A stretch of DNA of 64,000 nt from Clostridium muellerianum (GCF_012926525.1 NZ_JABBNI010000014.1:124001-188000), one strand, 5' to 3'; shown: positions 36,978 to 46,325, counted from the stretch's first letter. The notes: generated by a model from the letters alone, not told the origin. A program made the numbers and translations.

Positions 36978-38225
36978 TTAATATTTAAAAGAAAGTAATT
37001 CATTATAAGTTTTTTCAAGCCTGTCAAAAAGTTTAGAAGGCATGTTTTTATAGCCTTCAAGCTCTATACCAGAAGTAAGTAATCTGTTTCTACATCCCAT
37101 AAACGCACCGCCTATAAAGGTAGCACTATAATGCCACTCACTTTTAATAGTAGCAATAATTGAAAGAGCACCAGAAGATAGGGCAGGGGCTATATAAGGT
37201 TTAAAACCTAAAGACCGAACTTCTAAGTTTGATTTTATGGTTTTTTCAGTTAGATATTTGGAAGCTTCTTCATTATAGTTATTTATACTATCGGCAATAA
37301 CAAGATGTTCTCCATGAGGACCAAAAGCTCTACCTTCTTTTAAGTATTGAATACAGTTGTCATTTTGAGACGCATAATAAGAAGCTCTGGCGTTCATAAC
37401 TCCAAGACCATATCCTCTAATTTGTTCAGGAAGTAGGTGTTCATTTAATGCAACTTTACAAAGCAAATCTACAGGATCAGATACTACAGAAAATATTCCT
37501 TTAAAATTTTTTTCTTTAGCCATTTTAGCATATAGGCTTACTATTTTAGAATTACCTTCAAACTGAGCTAATCTTACATCAGAAGATTCATTTCCAACTT
37601 TGGGAACTCCTACAGAAACACAGAAAATGAACATGTTACAGTTGAACAAATCTTCTTCCTTCGCTGAAATTACAGTAGGATAAAAAATACTTGGATCAGG
37701 TGAGAGTATTTGATTGCACTCAAAGCACCATCTTTTAACTTTATTTATATCTTTATCGTATATGTTAATTTGAGATATACAATCAGCACCTAAAAGTCGT
37801 AATCCCGTAATTAAAGTTCCTCCTACATCACCTAACCCTACTACAGTTACACTCCACTTTTTAAAGTGTTTATTTTCTTTCATAACAGGAAAATATTCAT
37901 TTAAACATTCTTTCCAATTATCATAAGCTGTATTTAATGATATAACTTTTCTTTCTTTTATAGCATCTAAAAGAAATGATGGCAAATTTGATTTGTTGGA
38001 ATTAAATTTTTTAAGTATATTTAGATTTTCTTCTTTCATAAATAAGTTTTCTAAGGATGTAACACAAAAGCTTCTTCGAGCTTCTTGAGAATCTATTTTA
38101 TTTAAAGCAAATATTGGCCCTTCATATGCAAGAACATAATTTTCAGAAGCTTCATTTAAATCATAAGGTTTATTTGATATAAGTAAATTATCATTTAAAA
38201 CATAATAAAATAAGTCCGAATTCAT
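36978..38225 (-). CDS. Lactate/malate dehydrogenase-like Rossmann protein
   Basis: Protein of 415 residues, longer than the usual 310-330 of LDH/MDH. It has an extra N-terminal domain of about 120 residues. The NAD-binding loop is WSVTVVGLGDVGGTLITGLR near residue 122, then an acidic residue in INIYDKD, the segment FIFCVSVGVPKVG, SVVSDPVDLL, and a distant match of the catalytic His region (GAFGMHGE-like, here GRAFGPHGEHLVIADS). The resemblance to the LDH/MDH family is clear in fold order, but the substrate-specificity loop is not conserved, so the reaction is unknown. It sits 98 bases after the giant fusion gene, with AAAGGAG before the ATG. Confidence 0.7.
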   Translation of the reverse strand: MNSDLFYYVLNDNLLISNKPYDLNEASENYVLAYEGPIFALNKIDSQEARRSFCVTSLENLFMKEENLNILKKFNSNKSNLPSFLLDAIKERKVISLNTAYDNWKECLNEYFPVMKENKHFKKWSVTVVGLGDVGGTLITGLRLLGADCISQINIYDKDINKVKRWCFECNQILSPDPSIFYPTVISAKEEDLFNCNMFIFCVSVGVPKVGNESSDVRLAQFEGNSKIVSLYAKMAKEKNFKGIFSVVSDPVDLLCKVALNEHLLPEQIRGYGLGVMNARASYYASQNDNCIQYLKEGRAFGPHGEHLVIADSINNYNEEASKYLTEKTIKSNLEVRSLGFKPYIAPALSSGALSIIATIKSEWHYSATFIGGAFMGCRNRLLTSGIELEGYKNMPSKLFDRLEKTYNELLSFKY

Positions 38226-38323
38226 AAAAAAACACTCCTTTTAATATAATCAAGTATTCAAAAAATAATAGATTAAGTACTACAAATTATGTGTACCATC
38301 TATTATTTTTATAGCTCTATAAA

Positions 38324-41300
38324 TTAGTCATCAAAGGCAAGATTCATTCTAAGTAGTAATTCTAAATCATTTTTCAAATAACTAGATGGACTTAGATTTA
38401 AGTTGTAATCTACGTTTGCACCATGATCTGGACATCTTGGTGTAGTAAAAACTTGACCTAAAGATGATAAAGTTAGATTCTTTTCATGTAAAATATGATA
38501 TTCATCTTCTAAAACTTCTAATATAGAGATAGAATTTTCAATAGAAGTTTTAGACAAATTAAAGATAGCAGCTTTTGAAGTATCTCTTATAAATGTAGGA
38601 TAGGTATATGGTAAAATTAAATTTATAGATGGAAGAAGATTTCTCTCAGGATAAATACCTCGCCACATAGCATCACCACCTATAAATGGATACAAAGAAT
38701 TTTCACTAAACCATAATTTAAGTCGTGGTATAAAATAAACACTTTCTACATCTCTATTTTGCATATCCATAAGATCTTTCCCTCTACCAGATAATACTCC
38801 TACAATAATTTTTTGAACTTTTATATCTTCACCTTTAAAAATAGGATCTAAAGCTTTCATTCTGTAGCCTTTATGCAATAAATTATCAACTAATATTATC
38901 GACTTTTTAAAGGATTTAATCATTTTCACTTGAGTTTTTAAATTTAGATAGTGGGGAAATTCTCCAATTCTAAAGTTTTTCATATTAGGATAAAATAGCT
39001 TTTCTGTATGAAGAGCTTTTGTAACAGTATTAGGTATAACATATCTTTCGAGTATATCTCCATAAGGAACGCACATAGCGCTGCCAAGTTTTCTTGGTAT
39101 TAAGTTTTGTGTAGGCACTAGGTTTTCTTTGCAAATTTTTCTTATCATACATTGATATACAAAGTTTACATCAAAGGGAAGAACTAATTCTCCAGGATAA
39201 AGTTTAGTAACAGATTCCATAAGCCTTTTCCTGCATTGGCCAAGTACATTTTTAACTTTAGGATTGGTTCTAAAAGGATTTTTTATTATGTTTTGTATAT
39301 CTAGGTTTAATATACACGGAGTACTCATGTTTACGGCATAAACAGGATTATTATCATCACAATGAGGAACTTTTACAAATCCATAATATTTTAATAAATC
39401 ACAAATATCTTCACAAGAAAGTTCCTTATCAAGCATATTTTTATAAATAGCATATTCATAATCTGTAGCTATACATGCAGATAAAGTTTGTGTCAAAAGA
39501 ATTTGCTCCAGCTGCTTATTTTTATCAATAGTATTTATAAATATACCGCTAATTAAAATAATTCTACCTGCACTTTTTTCACGTATATATTGTGATACTT
39601 GAGAATTTTTAAATTCGTCATAAAGCATGGCAGATCGAATCCAGTGAAGCACCGAAAACCCTAGTATTTCGTTTGTAATAGTGTTTTTAAGTAGCACTAT
39701 TTTAGCAGATGGTTTAAGTGATATATCCATTAATATATTTTTTAAGTTCTCATGACCATTAGGTATACATGAACATATCTTATCTATTATATCTTTATTA
39801 AATTCTTCTATTATTTCAGTATCTAACCATAATGATTTGAATGAAGATTTATCTTGAGATTCTCTTTGATAAAAACCATTATTGTATATATACTGTTCAG
39901 CCATAGGATCTACAAGACTGGATATATCTCTATTTTCATCTATATAGTTTCGTATTTGTGTAGAACTTATTTCCGAATATTTAGATGAAAGGCTTAAAAC
40001 CAATACATCACCATCAATACATTTAATTGCATCATTGAATTTAGGATTTTTCCCTCTTTCAAATATTATATGAGAAAAAGTTTGTATGGAGTTTTCAGTT
40101 TTAGGAAGCTTATAGCTAGAAGCATTAAGAAGTACATCACTACCTATACATATATATATATTAGAATTTGGGAAATTACTCTTTAAAACTTTCAAATCAT
40201 CTTCATTAGCTATATTAGTAGGGTATATGTCGGGATACATATATATATTTAGTTCAGAGGATATAGAAATACTGACTAAATTTCCTCTTAAAAGGCTTGG
40301 AAGTGTTTTTTTAGACCAAGAAAATTCATCTATTGCTAGATAGACTTCAAAACCTAAATCTCTTATATACGTTGCTATTTCAATATGACTTAATGAAAAA
40401 GGATCAAATGTTCCAGGAAAAAAAGCCACTTTAGGAGCAATAGGAATATTTATATTTCCTTTAGAAAAAGTAAAATCAGATATAAATCTATAAATATGAT
40501 TTAACCCAGCAGACCTTGTTAGAAATAATAGTTCATGTCTATCATTTCCCGTAATCATTGTAAGAACTTTTTTTGCAATAAGTTTGAATATAAATTCTTT
40601 TCTTTCTAAATTCATAAAAGGACTACCAAAAATATATTTTCCTATAACACTAAATGCAGATTGTTTAACCTGTGGATCATAGGTTCCAAGACCATTTAAA
40701 AGGATTCCAAGCATTTTATTCAATCTTTCAAGATAAAGACTTTTGTTTTCATAAAAACGATCTTTATATACATCATAATTTGATATAGCAATACCAATAG
40801 TTTTTAATGTGAGAGATTTTAAATTGGAGTTAGCAGTTTTAATTTTAATTACAGAATCATCTATAATTTCATCTAATTCTTTAGGCTGAAGCCATAGTAT
40901 TGCCTGACCCGTATATCTTGGTATATATTCTGTAAACTTATTGCCTTCTATTTCAAGAGCTCTTAATAATTCTACAGCAACTTCGTTTCTTTCTGCTAAA
41001 GTTAAATAGGACATAATTTCTAAAATGGCACTTCCTGCACAATTTCTTACACTTTCAATTGCACTTACCTTTAAGAGATTGCAAAAATGTATAGCTGTAT
41101 GAAGTCTGCTAGATTGAGGAGCTTTAAGCGCATGATGCAACAAAAGTTCCACATGATTTCTCTTTTTTATCCAATCAGTAGCAGTCTTTAAGTTACTTAA
41201 AAATATATCAGTAACTGTTTTATTGTTAATTTCACAGTAGTTTTTGAATAAATTTATATTCTTATATAAATTTAGTGAAGTATTTATTTTAAGTAAAAGC

Positions 41301-43186
41301 AAATTTTCAGCTGGAATTTTACTTTTAGTATTTATAGAAGAAAAATATTGTTCTAATTTTTTTACAAAGTAATTATTTTTAGGAAGCTTTTCAATAAAAC
41401 ATAGAATAGTTTCTAAACATTCTAATCTCAATGTACTGTTTCTTTTTTTTATTTTAGAAAAAATATAATTAAAAATTATTTCTATGTTGTCATTATCAAT
41501 ATCTAAAGGTATATATTTTGTAGTTTCAAGCAAAAATAGTTCGCACTCTGTACTTTTATAGCTATTATCCTTATAGAAGTTTAGTATAGTTTTTTTATAA
41601 TGATTCTCAAAAGATTTTTTACAATTTTTAAATAATGAGTTTATCATAATACTAATGCTATAGCCAATATTAAATCTATGGGGTGGGATAATTTTATAAC
41701 CTGGATTTAACATAAGCTCTAAATATTCATTTAACAGATCAATACTACTTATGGAAGAAGATTGAAAATGTGCATTTTCAGGAATTTCTTTTCTATAGTC
41801 TTCATCAAAAATAGCAATGAGATTCCCAATTAGTTCAGCACAATGTCTTCTTATATCATCTTCAGGATGTATTAAATTTTCATATAAAAATTTAATAGTT
41901 TGTATTTTTTGCTTCTGAGTAAGATATGTAGAGTACTCTTGAAATATTCGTATATATTCCCGAAGATTTTTCCAGTCATTCTCACTTCTAGCTGCTTCTA
42001 ATATAATTTCAAGGGAATACTCATCGCGAAGATGATGCATAAGATTAATGTTATGTTTCACAGCTAAATATTTTAAATTTTGAACTATATCATCTCCCTG
42101 AAGAAGAGCATAGTTTTGTTCTACTTTTTTTGTAATATTGAACTTTCGTTTAGGTTCTATATCAACTCCTAAATTTAAAATAAAATCCTCAAAATCTTTT
42201 AATTTAGAATAAACCTTTTTGTAACGTTTACACTTTTCGTCATTTACATTTTCTAGCTTATCTAAAATAATATAAAAGGCACGTTCTAAGGAAAAAAGTT
42301 TCATTTGTGGGACATTATTTATAAATTCGTTTTTAACTCTAAAATCAGAATAAATTAAAAGCAGGGATTCTAAAGATAAATTTTCAAGCTCTAAATCCCA
42401 GGTAGAATGATTTAATGCTATATTTCTTATATAATTTATGCCATATTTTTTAAACCACTGATCAGTATAGTAATAATGAAGATGTGGAACTCTTTTAAGT
42501 TCAGCTCCTTTGCAACCATACTTTCCTATATCGTGACCTGCTGCTGCACCTGAGACTCTTCCAAGATCTACAGGTAATCCTATAATTTTTAATTGTCGAG
42601 CAATATAGAGAGAAAGGTAATGAACTCCGCATACATGATCCAAAGTATTGAAACCCGTTAATTCTCCGTTTATCTTCATCATTTCATAAATATAATCATC
42701 TTTAAAAGCTTTAACAAATTTTCTGTATTCTTCTGGATATTCTAATTCATTTTCCTCTTCTAAAGTTAAGAAGTTCATTGGATAAAGACTTTGCCAGCTC
42801 TTATCCTTAGAATTTTTTTGAGTTTCACATATAATTTTAAAAACTCTTAAATATATTTCACAAGTAGAATCTAGTTCCTGTAGAAAATCTATAGAAACAG
42901 TTTCTGGAAAAGTTTTATTAAGAGCATATTGATATATGTAGTTAATCCAATCAGAAGGAGCATTATAGCCAGCCATTTCCTGAAGCATACATTTACATAA
43001 ATTAAAAGTTCCTTCAGTGGAGAAATCATTAGTTTCTATAATAACTTTTAGTTTATCAATAAACTCTTTATTTTTAATATGTTTATCTATAAAAAGTTTA
43101 TTTATGTTCCATTTTTGAAGCCATTTTGTACTAGTAAGTTTTCTAATTATTTTATTGTATACCTGACCATAAGATAAAGTAATCAT
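38324..43186 (-). CDS. Giant multidomain fusion: HD, helical repeats, NadD-like nucleotidyltransferase, GNAT-like, PRTase-like
   Basis: Protein of 1620 residues, cytoplasmic by absence of signals. In order: an HD-type phosphohydrolase region (about 175-300, GHDIGKYG with His218-Asp219); a long helical, HEAT-like region (about 370-900); a nicotinate-nucleotide adenylyltransferase-like domain (about 915-1100, FPGTFDPFSLSH with residues 925-934 and ISSTQIRNYI near 1074-1083); a region resembling a GNAT acetyltransferase (about 1120-1290); and a C-terminal part with a phosphoribosyltransferase-like loop SIILVDNLLHKGYR (Asp1434). HD and nucleotidyltransferase motifs are clear; the last two are tentative. 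GAGGAGG supports the start. The combination suggests synthesis and turnover of an NAD-like or nucleotidyl compound. No substrate is known to me. Confidence 0.8.
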   Translation of the reverse strand: MITLSYGQVYNKIIRKLTSTKWLQKWNINKLFIDKHIKNKEFIDKLKVIIETNDFSTEGTFNLCKCMLQEMAGYNAPSDWINYIYQYALNKTFPETVSIDFLQELDSTCEIYLRVFKIICETQKNSKDKSWQSLYPMNFLTLEEENELEYPEEYRKFVKAFKDDYIYEMMKINGELTGFNTLDHVCGVHYLSLYIARQLKIIGLPVDLGRVSGAAAGHDIGKYGCKGAELKRVPHLHYYYTDQWFKKYGINYIRNIALNHSTWDLELENLSLESLLLIYSDFRVKNEFINNVPQMKLFSLERAFYIILDKLENVNDEKCKRYKKVYSKLKDFEDFILNLGVDIEPKRKFNITKKVEQNYALLQGDDIVQNLKYLAVKHNINLMHHLRDEYSLEIILEAARSENDWKNLREYIRIFQEYSTYLTQKQKIQTIKFLYENLIHPEDDIRRHCAELIGNLIAIFDEDYRKEIPENAHFQSSSISSIDLLNEYLELMLNPGYKIIPPHRFNIGYSISIMINSLFKNCKKSFENHYKKTILNFYKDNSYKSTECELFLLETTKYIPLDIDNDNIEIIFNYIFSKIKKRNSTLRLECLETILCFIEKLPKNNYFVKKLEQYFSSINTKSKIPAENLLLLKINTSLNLYKNINLFKNYCEINNKTVTDIFLSNLKTATDWIKKRNHVELLLHHALKAPQSSRLHTAIHFCNLLKVSAIESVRNCAGSAILEIMSYLTLAERNEVAVELLRALEIEGNKFTEYIPRYTGQAILWLQPKELDEIIDDSVIKIKTANSNLKSLTLKTIGIAISNYDVYKDRFYENKSLYLERLNKMLGILLNGLGTYDPQVKQSAFSVIGKYIFGSPFMNLERKEFIFKLIAKKVLTMITGNDRHELLFLTRSAGLNHIYRFISDFTFSKGNINIPIAPKVAFFPGTFDPFSLSHIEIATYIRDLGFEVYLAIDEFSWSKKTLPSLLRGNLVSISISSELNIYMYPDIYPTNIANEDDLKVLKSNFPNSNIYICIGSDVLLNASSYKLPKTENSIQTFSHIIFERGKNPKFNDAIKCIDGDVLVLSLSSKYSEISSTQIRNYIDENRDISSLVDPMAEQYIYNNGFYQRESQDKSSFKSLWLDTEIIEEFNKDIIDKICSCIPNGHENLKNILMDISLKPSAKIVLLKNTITNEILGFSVLHWIRSAMLYDEFKNSQVSQYIREKSAGRIILISGIFINTIDKNKQLEQILLTQTLSACIATDYEYAIYKNMLDKELSCEDICDLLKYYGFVKVPHCDDNNPVYAVNMSTPCILNLDIQNIIKNPFRTNPKVKNVLGQCRKRLMESVTKLYPGELVLPFDVNFVYQCMIRKICKENLVPTQNLIPRKLGSAMCVPYGDILERYVIPNTVTKALHTEKLFYPNMKNFRIGEFPHYLNLKTQVKMIKSFKKSIILVDNLLHKGYRMKALDPIFKGEDIKVQKIIVGVLSGRGKDLMDMQNRDVESVYFIPRLKLWFSENSLYPFIGGDAMWRGIYPERNLLPSINLILPYTYPTFIRDTSKAAIFNLSKTSIENSISILEVLEDEYHILHEKNLTLSSLGQVFTTPRCPDHGANVDYNLNLSPSSYLKNDLELLLRMNLAFDD

Positions 43187-43356
43187 AAAAACCTCCTCAA
43201 AGAATTTCTTACAACGATTATATACTTTATATAACCTTTTTTCAAAAGATTTTTATTCCATTATAAATTAAAATTCATAATTAAATAAAAGTATAATAAA
43301 TATAAAACAAATATTAAATAATAAATATAAAATAATTATTTAAGGGGAGAAAAATT

Positions 43357-43881
43357 GTGAATAGATATGTTTTAGTATGTATACTGGATGACCAAATTCT
43401 AAAGTTTCATGAAAAAATAAGAAATGATGTTTGTACTAAGTTTAATAAAAAACCTCAAAAACTTCCAGCACACTTTACTATAAAAGCTCCTTTTGAAACA
43501 GAGGAAATAGATGATATGCTTGAGGTTTTAGATGAGTTTTCAAAAGTTAGGAAAAAAGCGCCTATTAAGGTAGAAGGATTTGGAAAGTTTAGAGAAGATG
43601 TAGTATATATGAATATAAATTTATCTTATGAAGCTAAAAAGATTCATGACGAACTTATAGATGAACTGGCCAAAATACCATGGATTGAATTTAAATCAAA
43701 TGAAGGAAAAAATAAAACTTTTCATTGCACTATAGTATCTAAAAGAATAAAGGATAAGTTTAAAGAAATATGGGAATATGTAAACCAATATGAATGCAGC
43801 TTTGAAAACTATTTTGATAATATTTCACTATATAAATGGGAAAATAACACTTGGAAATTGTACAAAGAATTCAAATTGTAG
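43357..43881 (+). CDS. 2H phosphoesterase (2'-5' RNA ligase/LigT-like)
   Basis: Protein of 174 residues with the two HxT motifs that define the 2H superfamily: His39-Phe-Thr41 in PAHFTIKAPFE and His123-Cys-Thr125 in FHCTIVSKR. These enzymes open or form 2',3'-cyclic or 2',5' phosphodiester bonds in RNA or small nucleotides. It starts at GTG 43357, preceded by AGGGGAG. It is divergent from the 1620-residue nucleotidyltransferase fusion, with 170 bases between, so common control is possible. The true substrate is unknown. Confidence 0.85.
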   Translation: MNRYVLVCILDDQILKFHEKIRNDVCTKFNKKPQKLPAHFTIKAPFETEEIDDMLEVLDEFSKVRKKAPIKVEGFGKFREDVVYMNINLSYEAKKIHDELIDELAKIPWIEFKSNEGKNKTFHCTIVSKRIKDKFKEIWEYVNQYECSFENYFDNISLYKWENNTWKLYKEFKL

Positions 43882-44016
43882 TTAAGTTCTTTTAAGTTAT
43901 ATAAAGTTTTATGCTATAGACAAAGTATGTAATAATAGTAGAATAAATATATAAGAGTATGGAATTTTATCCAGGGGTACTATCCGTAACATACCCGTAA
44001 TAATGGCTGGCACACC

Positions 44017-44102
44017 CTGAATAAGTTCTTCTAAGACTTAAGAGAGAGGTATTTGTTTATAAAGGAAACATCTATCTGAATCTAAGAATCACTTTATATA
44101 AC
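44017..44102. repeat. Long copy of a dispersed repeat
   Basis: CTGAATAAGTTCTTCTAAG (44017-44035) is identical to 36808-36826, and AATCACTT at 44087 onward matches the second half there. Between them this copy has about 51 extra bases ending in a second CTAAG, as if a segment were inserted or lost between CTAAG direct repeats. It lies in the leader of the thioesterase gene. Confidence 0.55.
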
Positions 44103-44118
44103 GATAGGAGAGATAAAA

Positions 44119-44532
44119 ATGTATACGTGTGAAACAAAGCTTACTGTAAGATATGTAGAAACAGATAAAATGGGAATTGTTCATCATTCTAATTATTATC
44201 CATGGTTTGAATTAGGTAGGGGAGATTTTATTAAAAAAATAGGTATTAAGTACAGTGCTATGGAAGCTTCAGGAATTATGATGCCTTTAGTTGAAACTTA
44301 CTGCAAGTATTATGAAGGAGCAAAATATGAAGATGAACTTATAATTCAAACTTACATAGAAGAAATTACGCCTGTAAAAGTTATTTTTAATTATAAAGTT
44401 ATAAGAGAGTTCGATGGAAAACTTTTAGCAAAGGGAAAGACTACTCAAACTTTTATAGATAAAGATTTTAAAATAGTTAATCTTAAAAAGAAACATTCCG
44501 ACCTTTGGGAAAAGATGCAGCAATTAAAATAA
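44119..44532 (+). CDS. Acyl-CoA thioesterase, YbgC/FadM-like hot-dog fold
   Basis: Hot-dog-fold thioesterase of 137 residues hydrolysing acyl-CoA or a similar thioester in the cytoplasm. The family signature is RYVETDKMGIVHHSNYYPWFELGRGDF, here seen as YVETDKMGIVHHSNYYPWFE, with the catalytic Asp in the ETDKMG step. Strands KYYEGAKYEDELIIQTYIEE and GKLLAKGKTTQTFID complete the fold. GATAGGAGAG precedes the ATG. Its natural acyl chain is not predictable. Confidence 0.9.
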   Translation: MYTCETKLTVRYVETDKMGIVHHSNYYPWFELGRGDFIKKIGIKYSAMEASGIMMPLVETYCKYYEGAKYEDELIIQTYIEEITPVKVIFNYKVIREFDGKLLAKGKTTQTFIDKDFKIVNLKKKHSDLWEKMQQLK

Positions 44533-44649
44533 CAATTATTATGTATACTTATCATAGTAACAAATAGTATGAGTTGTACATAAAATGACTTTGACAAGTA
44601 GTTATTAATATGCCATCTGGTTATATGTAATAATTCAGGAGGTTTATTT

Positions 44650-44769
44650 ATGCTTTTTAAAGCAATTTTAAGTACAATTATAGTGGTAGTGATAGTACTT
44701 ATTGTTATATCCTCAGCTCTATACAAAGTTTTGAAAGAATATAAAAGCTATATGAAGAATAATAAATAA
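44650..44769 (+). CDS. Small single-helix membrane protein (39 aa)
   Basis: A 39-codon frame starting MLFKAILSTIIVVVIVLIVI, then SSALYKVLKEYKSYMKNNK. It has one strongly hydrophobic helix and a basic cytoplasmic tail, with an excellent ribosome site (CAGGAGG, seven bases before ATG). It follows the thioesterase gene by 117 bases on the same strand. I do not recognise a family. The ribosome site and coherent helix make it a likely real small protein. Confidence 0.65.
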   Translation: MLFKAILSTIIVVVIVLIVISSALYKVLKEYKSYMKNNK

Positions 44770-44849
44770 AAGTTTTTTAATCATCAAGTATTTATGTTTA
44801 AAAAAGTTATATTACCTGTTTTAAATATAAATTAAGATCTTTAAATTAT

Positions 44850-44892
44850 AAAAAATATAACTGCAAATTTTTAAGTGCAGTTATATTTTTTA
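44850..44892. terminator. Bidirectional terminator
   Basis: AAAAATATAACTGCA (44851-44865) pairs with TGCAGTTATATTTTT (44876-44890). T-runs lie on both strands. It separates the small membrane protein gene from the convergent Cys/Tyr-rich gene. Confidence 0.8.
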
Positions 44893-44918
44893 ATGTACAA
44901 TATTTACATAAAATGCAT

Positions 44919-45272
44919 CTATCTGCAGCAATAGCATGGATAACATTGATAATATGGATAGCACTGATAGTATGGATAACATCCGAAATATGGATAGCAA
45001 GGATAACAACATCGTCTGCGGTGGTGATGCCTATAACCATTTTTAAAATCAGAATCAAATTCATCATCATCTTCATCTTCTTCTCTAGGTTGCATCATTG
45101 GAATTCCAAACATCATTGAACAATAATTAGCATAAGGACAATAAGATACTTCTTGAGAATAATCTTCTTGTTCAGAATTATCCCTATTTAAGTTATTTTC
45201 ATCAATATTTTGATTAGTGCTTTTATTATCCACATCTTTCATGATATTTTGGTTATCATTTTTGCTGGCCAT
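44919..45272 (-). CDS. Cys/Tyr-rich, probable spore coat protein
   Basis: Protein of 117 residues with two halves. The first is hydrophilic and rich in Asn, Asp and Glu. The last 30 residues are a Cys-Tyr-Pro-rich tail with near-tandem CYPYYQ units and a basic HHHRRRCC start. Such tails are typical of cross-linked spore-coat proteins of Bacillus and Clostridium. TTGGAGG with good spacing precedes the ATG at 45272. Two overlapping frames on either strand are shadows of its repetitive tail. I infer a coat role from composition only; no named homologue is recognised. Confidence 0.7.
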   Translation of the reverse strand: MASKNDNQNIMKDVDNKSTNQNIDENNLNRDNSEQEDYSQEVSYCPYANYCSMMFGIPMMQPREEDEDDDEFDSDFKNGYRHHHRRRCCYPCYPYFGCYPYYQCYPYYQCYPCYCCR

Positions 45273-45365
45273 ATATATACCTCCAAAAATCTTAACTACA
45301 TTAATATCATATGCATGGAATAGAAAAAGTTTACTAAAATTTATAAATTTATTTAATTAATTATT

Positions 45366-46325
45366 TTAACCAGCTAAGTTACTGCTCCATTTTCCACATC
45401 TATCACCAAAACATCCCAAAACAGTTCCAGTGGATTCAATTTTTACTACTTCACATCTATTTGAACATCCTGCACATTCAAAGCTTTGAGATTTATAGGT
45501 TTTATCAGCTAAATTAAATCCTTTAAATTGAGTTTTAGAACCTGTTTTTAATATCAATTCTTTAGATAAGATTGCAGCACCAATGGCTCCCATAACTTTA
45601 AAATTTGGAGGAATTATAACTTTTAAGCCTAATGAATTTTCAAAAGCTGTTTTCATTCCTATGTTTGCAGCAACACCACCCTGAAAGAATATTTCAGATC
45701 GTATTTCTTTACCTTTTCCAACGTTATTAAGATAATTTCTAACTAGTGCTTCACAAAGTCCTCTTATAATATCTGATTCACTGTATCCAAGCTGCTGTTT
45801 ATGTATCATGTCTGATTCAGCAAATACAGCACATCTTCCAGCTATTCGTACAGGATTTTTAGATTTTAAAGAGTAATTTCCAAACTCTTCGATAGGTATA
45901 TCAAGTCTTTCTGCTTGCCTATCTAAAAAAGATCCTGTACCTGCAGCACACACTGTATTCATCGCGAAATCAGTTACAACACCATTGTTCAATGTTATTA
46001 TTTTTGAATCCTGCCCTCCAATTTCTATAATAGTTCTTACATTTTTATTTGTATGCAAAGCAGCTACAGCATGAGTAGTTATTTCATTTTTTATTACATC
46101 TGCACCAATCAGAAAAGAACAGATGTGTCTTCCACTACCTGTAGTTCCTACACCTTTAATTTGTTTAGTATTATATTTTTTTTGTAAAATTTTAAATCCT
46201 TCCTGAATTGCATTTATAGGTCTGCCTTTAGTTCTTAGGTATATGGATTCTATTACATTTATGTTTTCATCTATAATTACAATATCTGTACTCACAGAGC
46301 CTACATCAACTCCCATATAATACAT
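45366..46325 (-). CDS. Acyl-CoA dehydratase activase (BadF/HgdC-type ATPase)
   Basis: ASKHA-fold ATPase of 319 residues resembling the activator of 2-hydroxyacyl-CoA dehydratases (HgdC/FldI). Motifs: GVDVGSVSTDIVIID at the phosphate-binding start, GTTGSGRHICSFLIGADVI, IIEIGGQDSKII, FAMNTVCAAGTGSFLDRQAE with a cluster-ligating Cys, and FQGGVAANIG. A C-terminal extension has more cysteines (CAGCSNRCEVVKIE and a final CFGDRCGKW), possibly a second cluster. In the family the dimer binds one 4Fe-4S cluster and transfers an electron on ATP hydrolysis. It is the last of three overlapping genes (20 bases overlap). AAAGGAG supports the start. Confidence 0.9.
   Translation of the reverse strand: MYYMGVDVGSVSTDIVIIDENINVIESIYLRTKGRPINAIQEGFKILQKKYNTKQIKGVGTTGSGRHICSFLIGADVIKNEITTHAVAALHTNKNVRTIIEIGGQDSKIITLNNGVVTDFAMNTVCAAGTGSFLDRQAERLDIPIEEFGNYSLKSKNPVRIAGRCAVFAESDMIHKQQLGYSESDIIRGLCEALVRNYLNNVGKGKEIRSEIFFQGGVAANIGMKTAFENSLGLKVIIPPNFKVMGAIGAAILSKELILKTGSKTQFKGFNLADKTYKSQSFECAGCSNRCEVVKIESTGTVLGCFGDRCGKWSSNLAG

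Noticed and set aside
44846-45119. Two frames of 76 and 68 codons around the Cys/Tyr-rich gene
   Set aside because: They are shadows of its repetitive tail in other frames; neither has a ribosome site.
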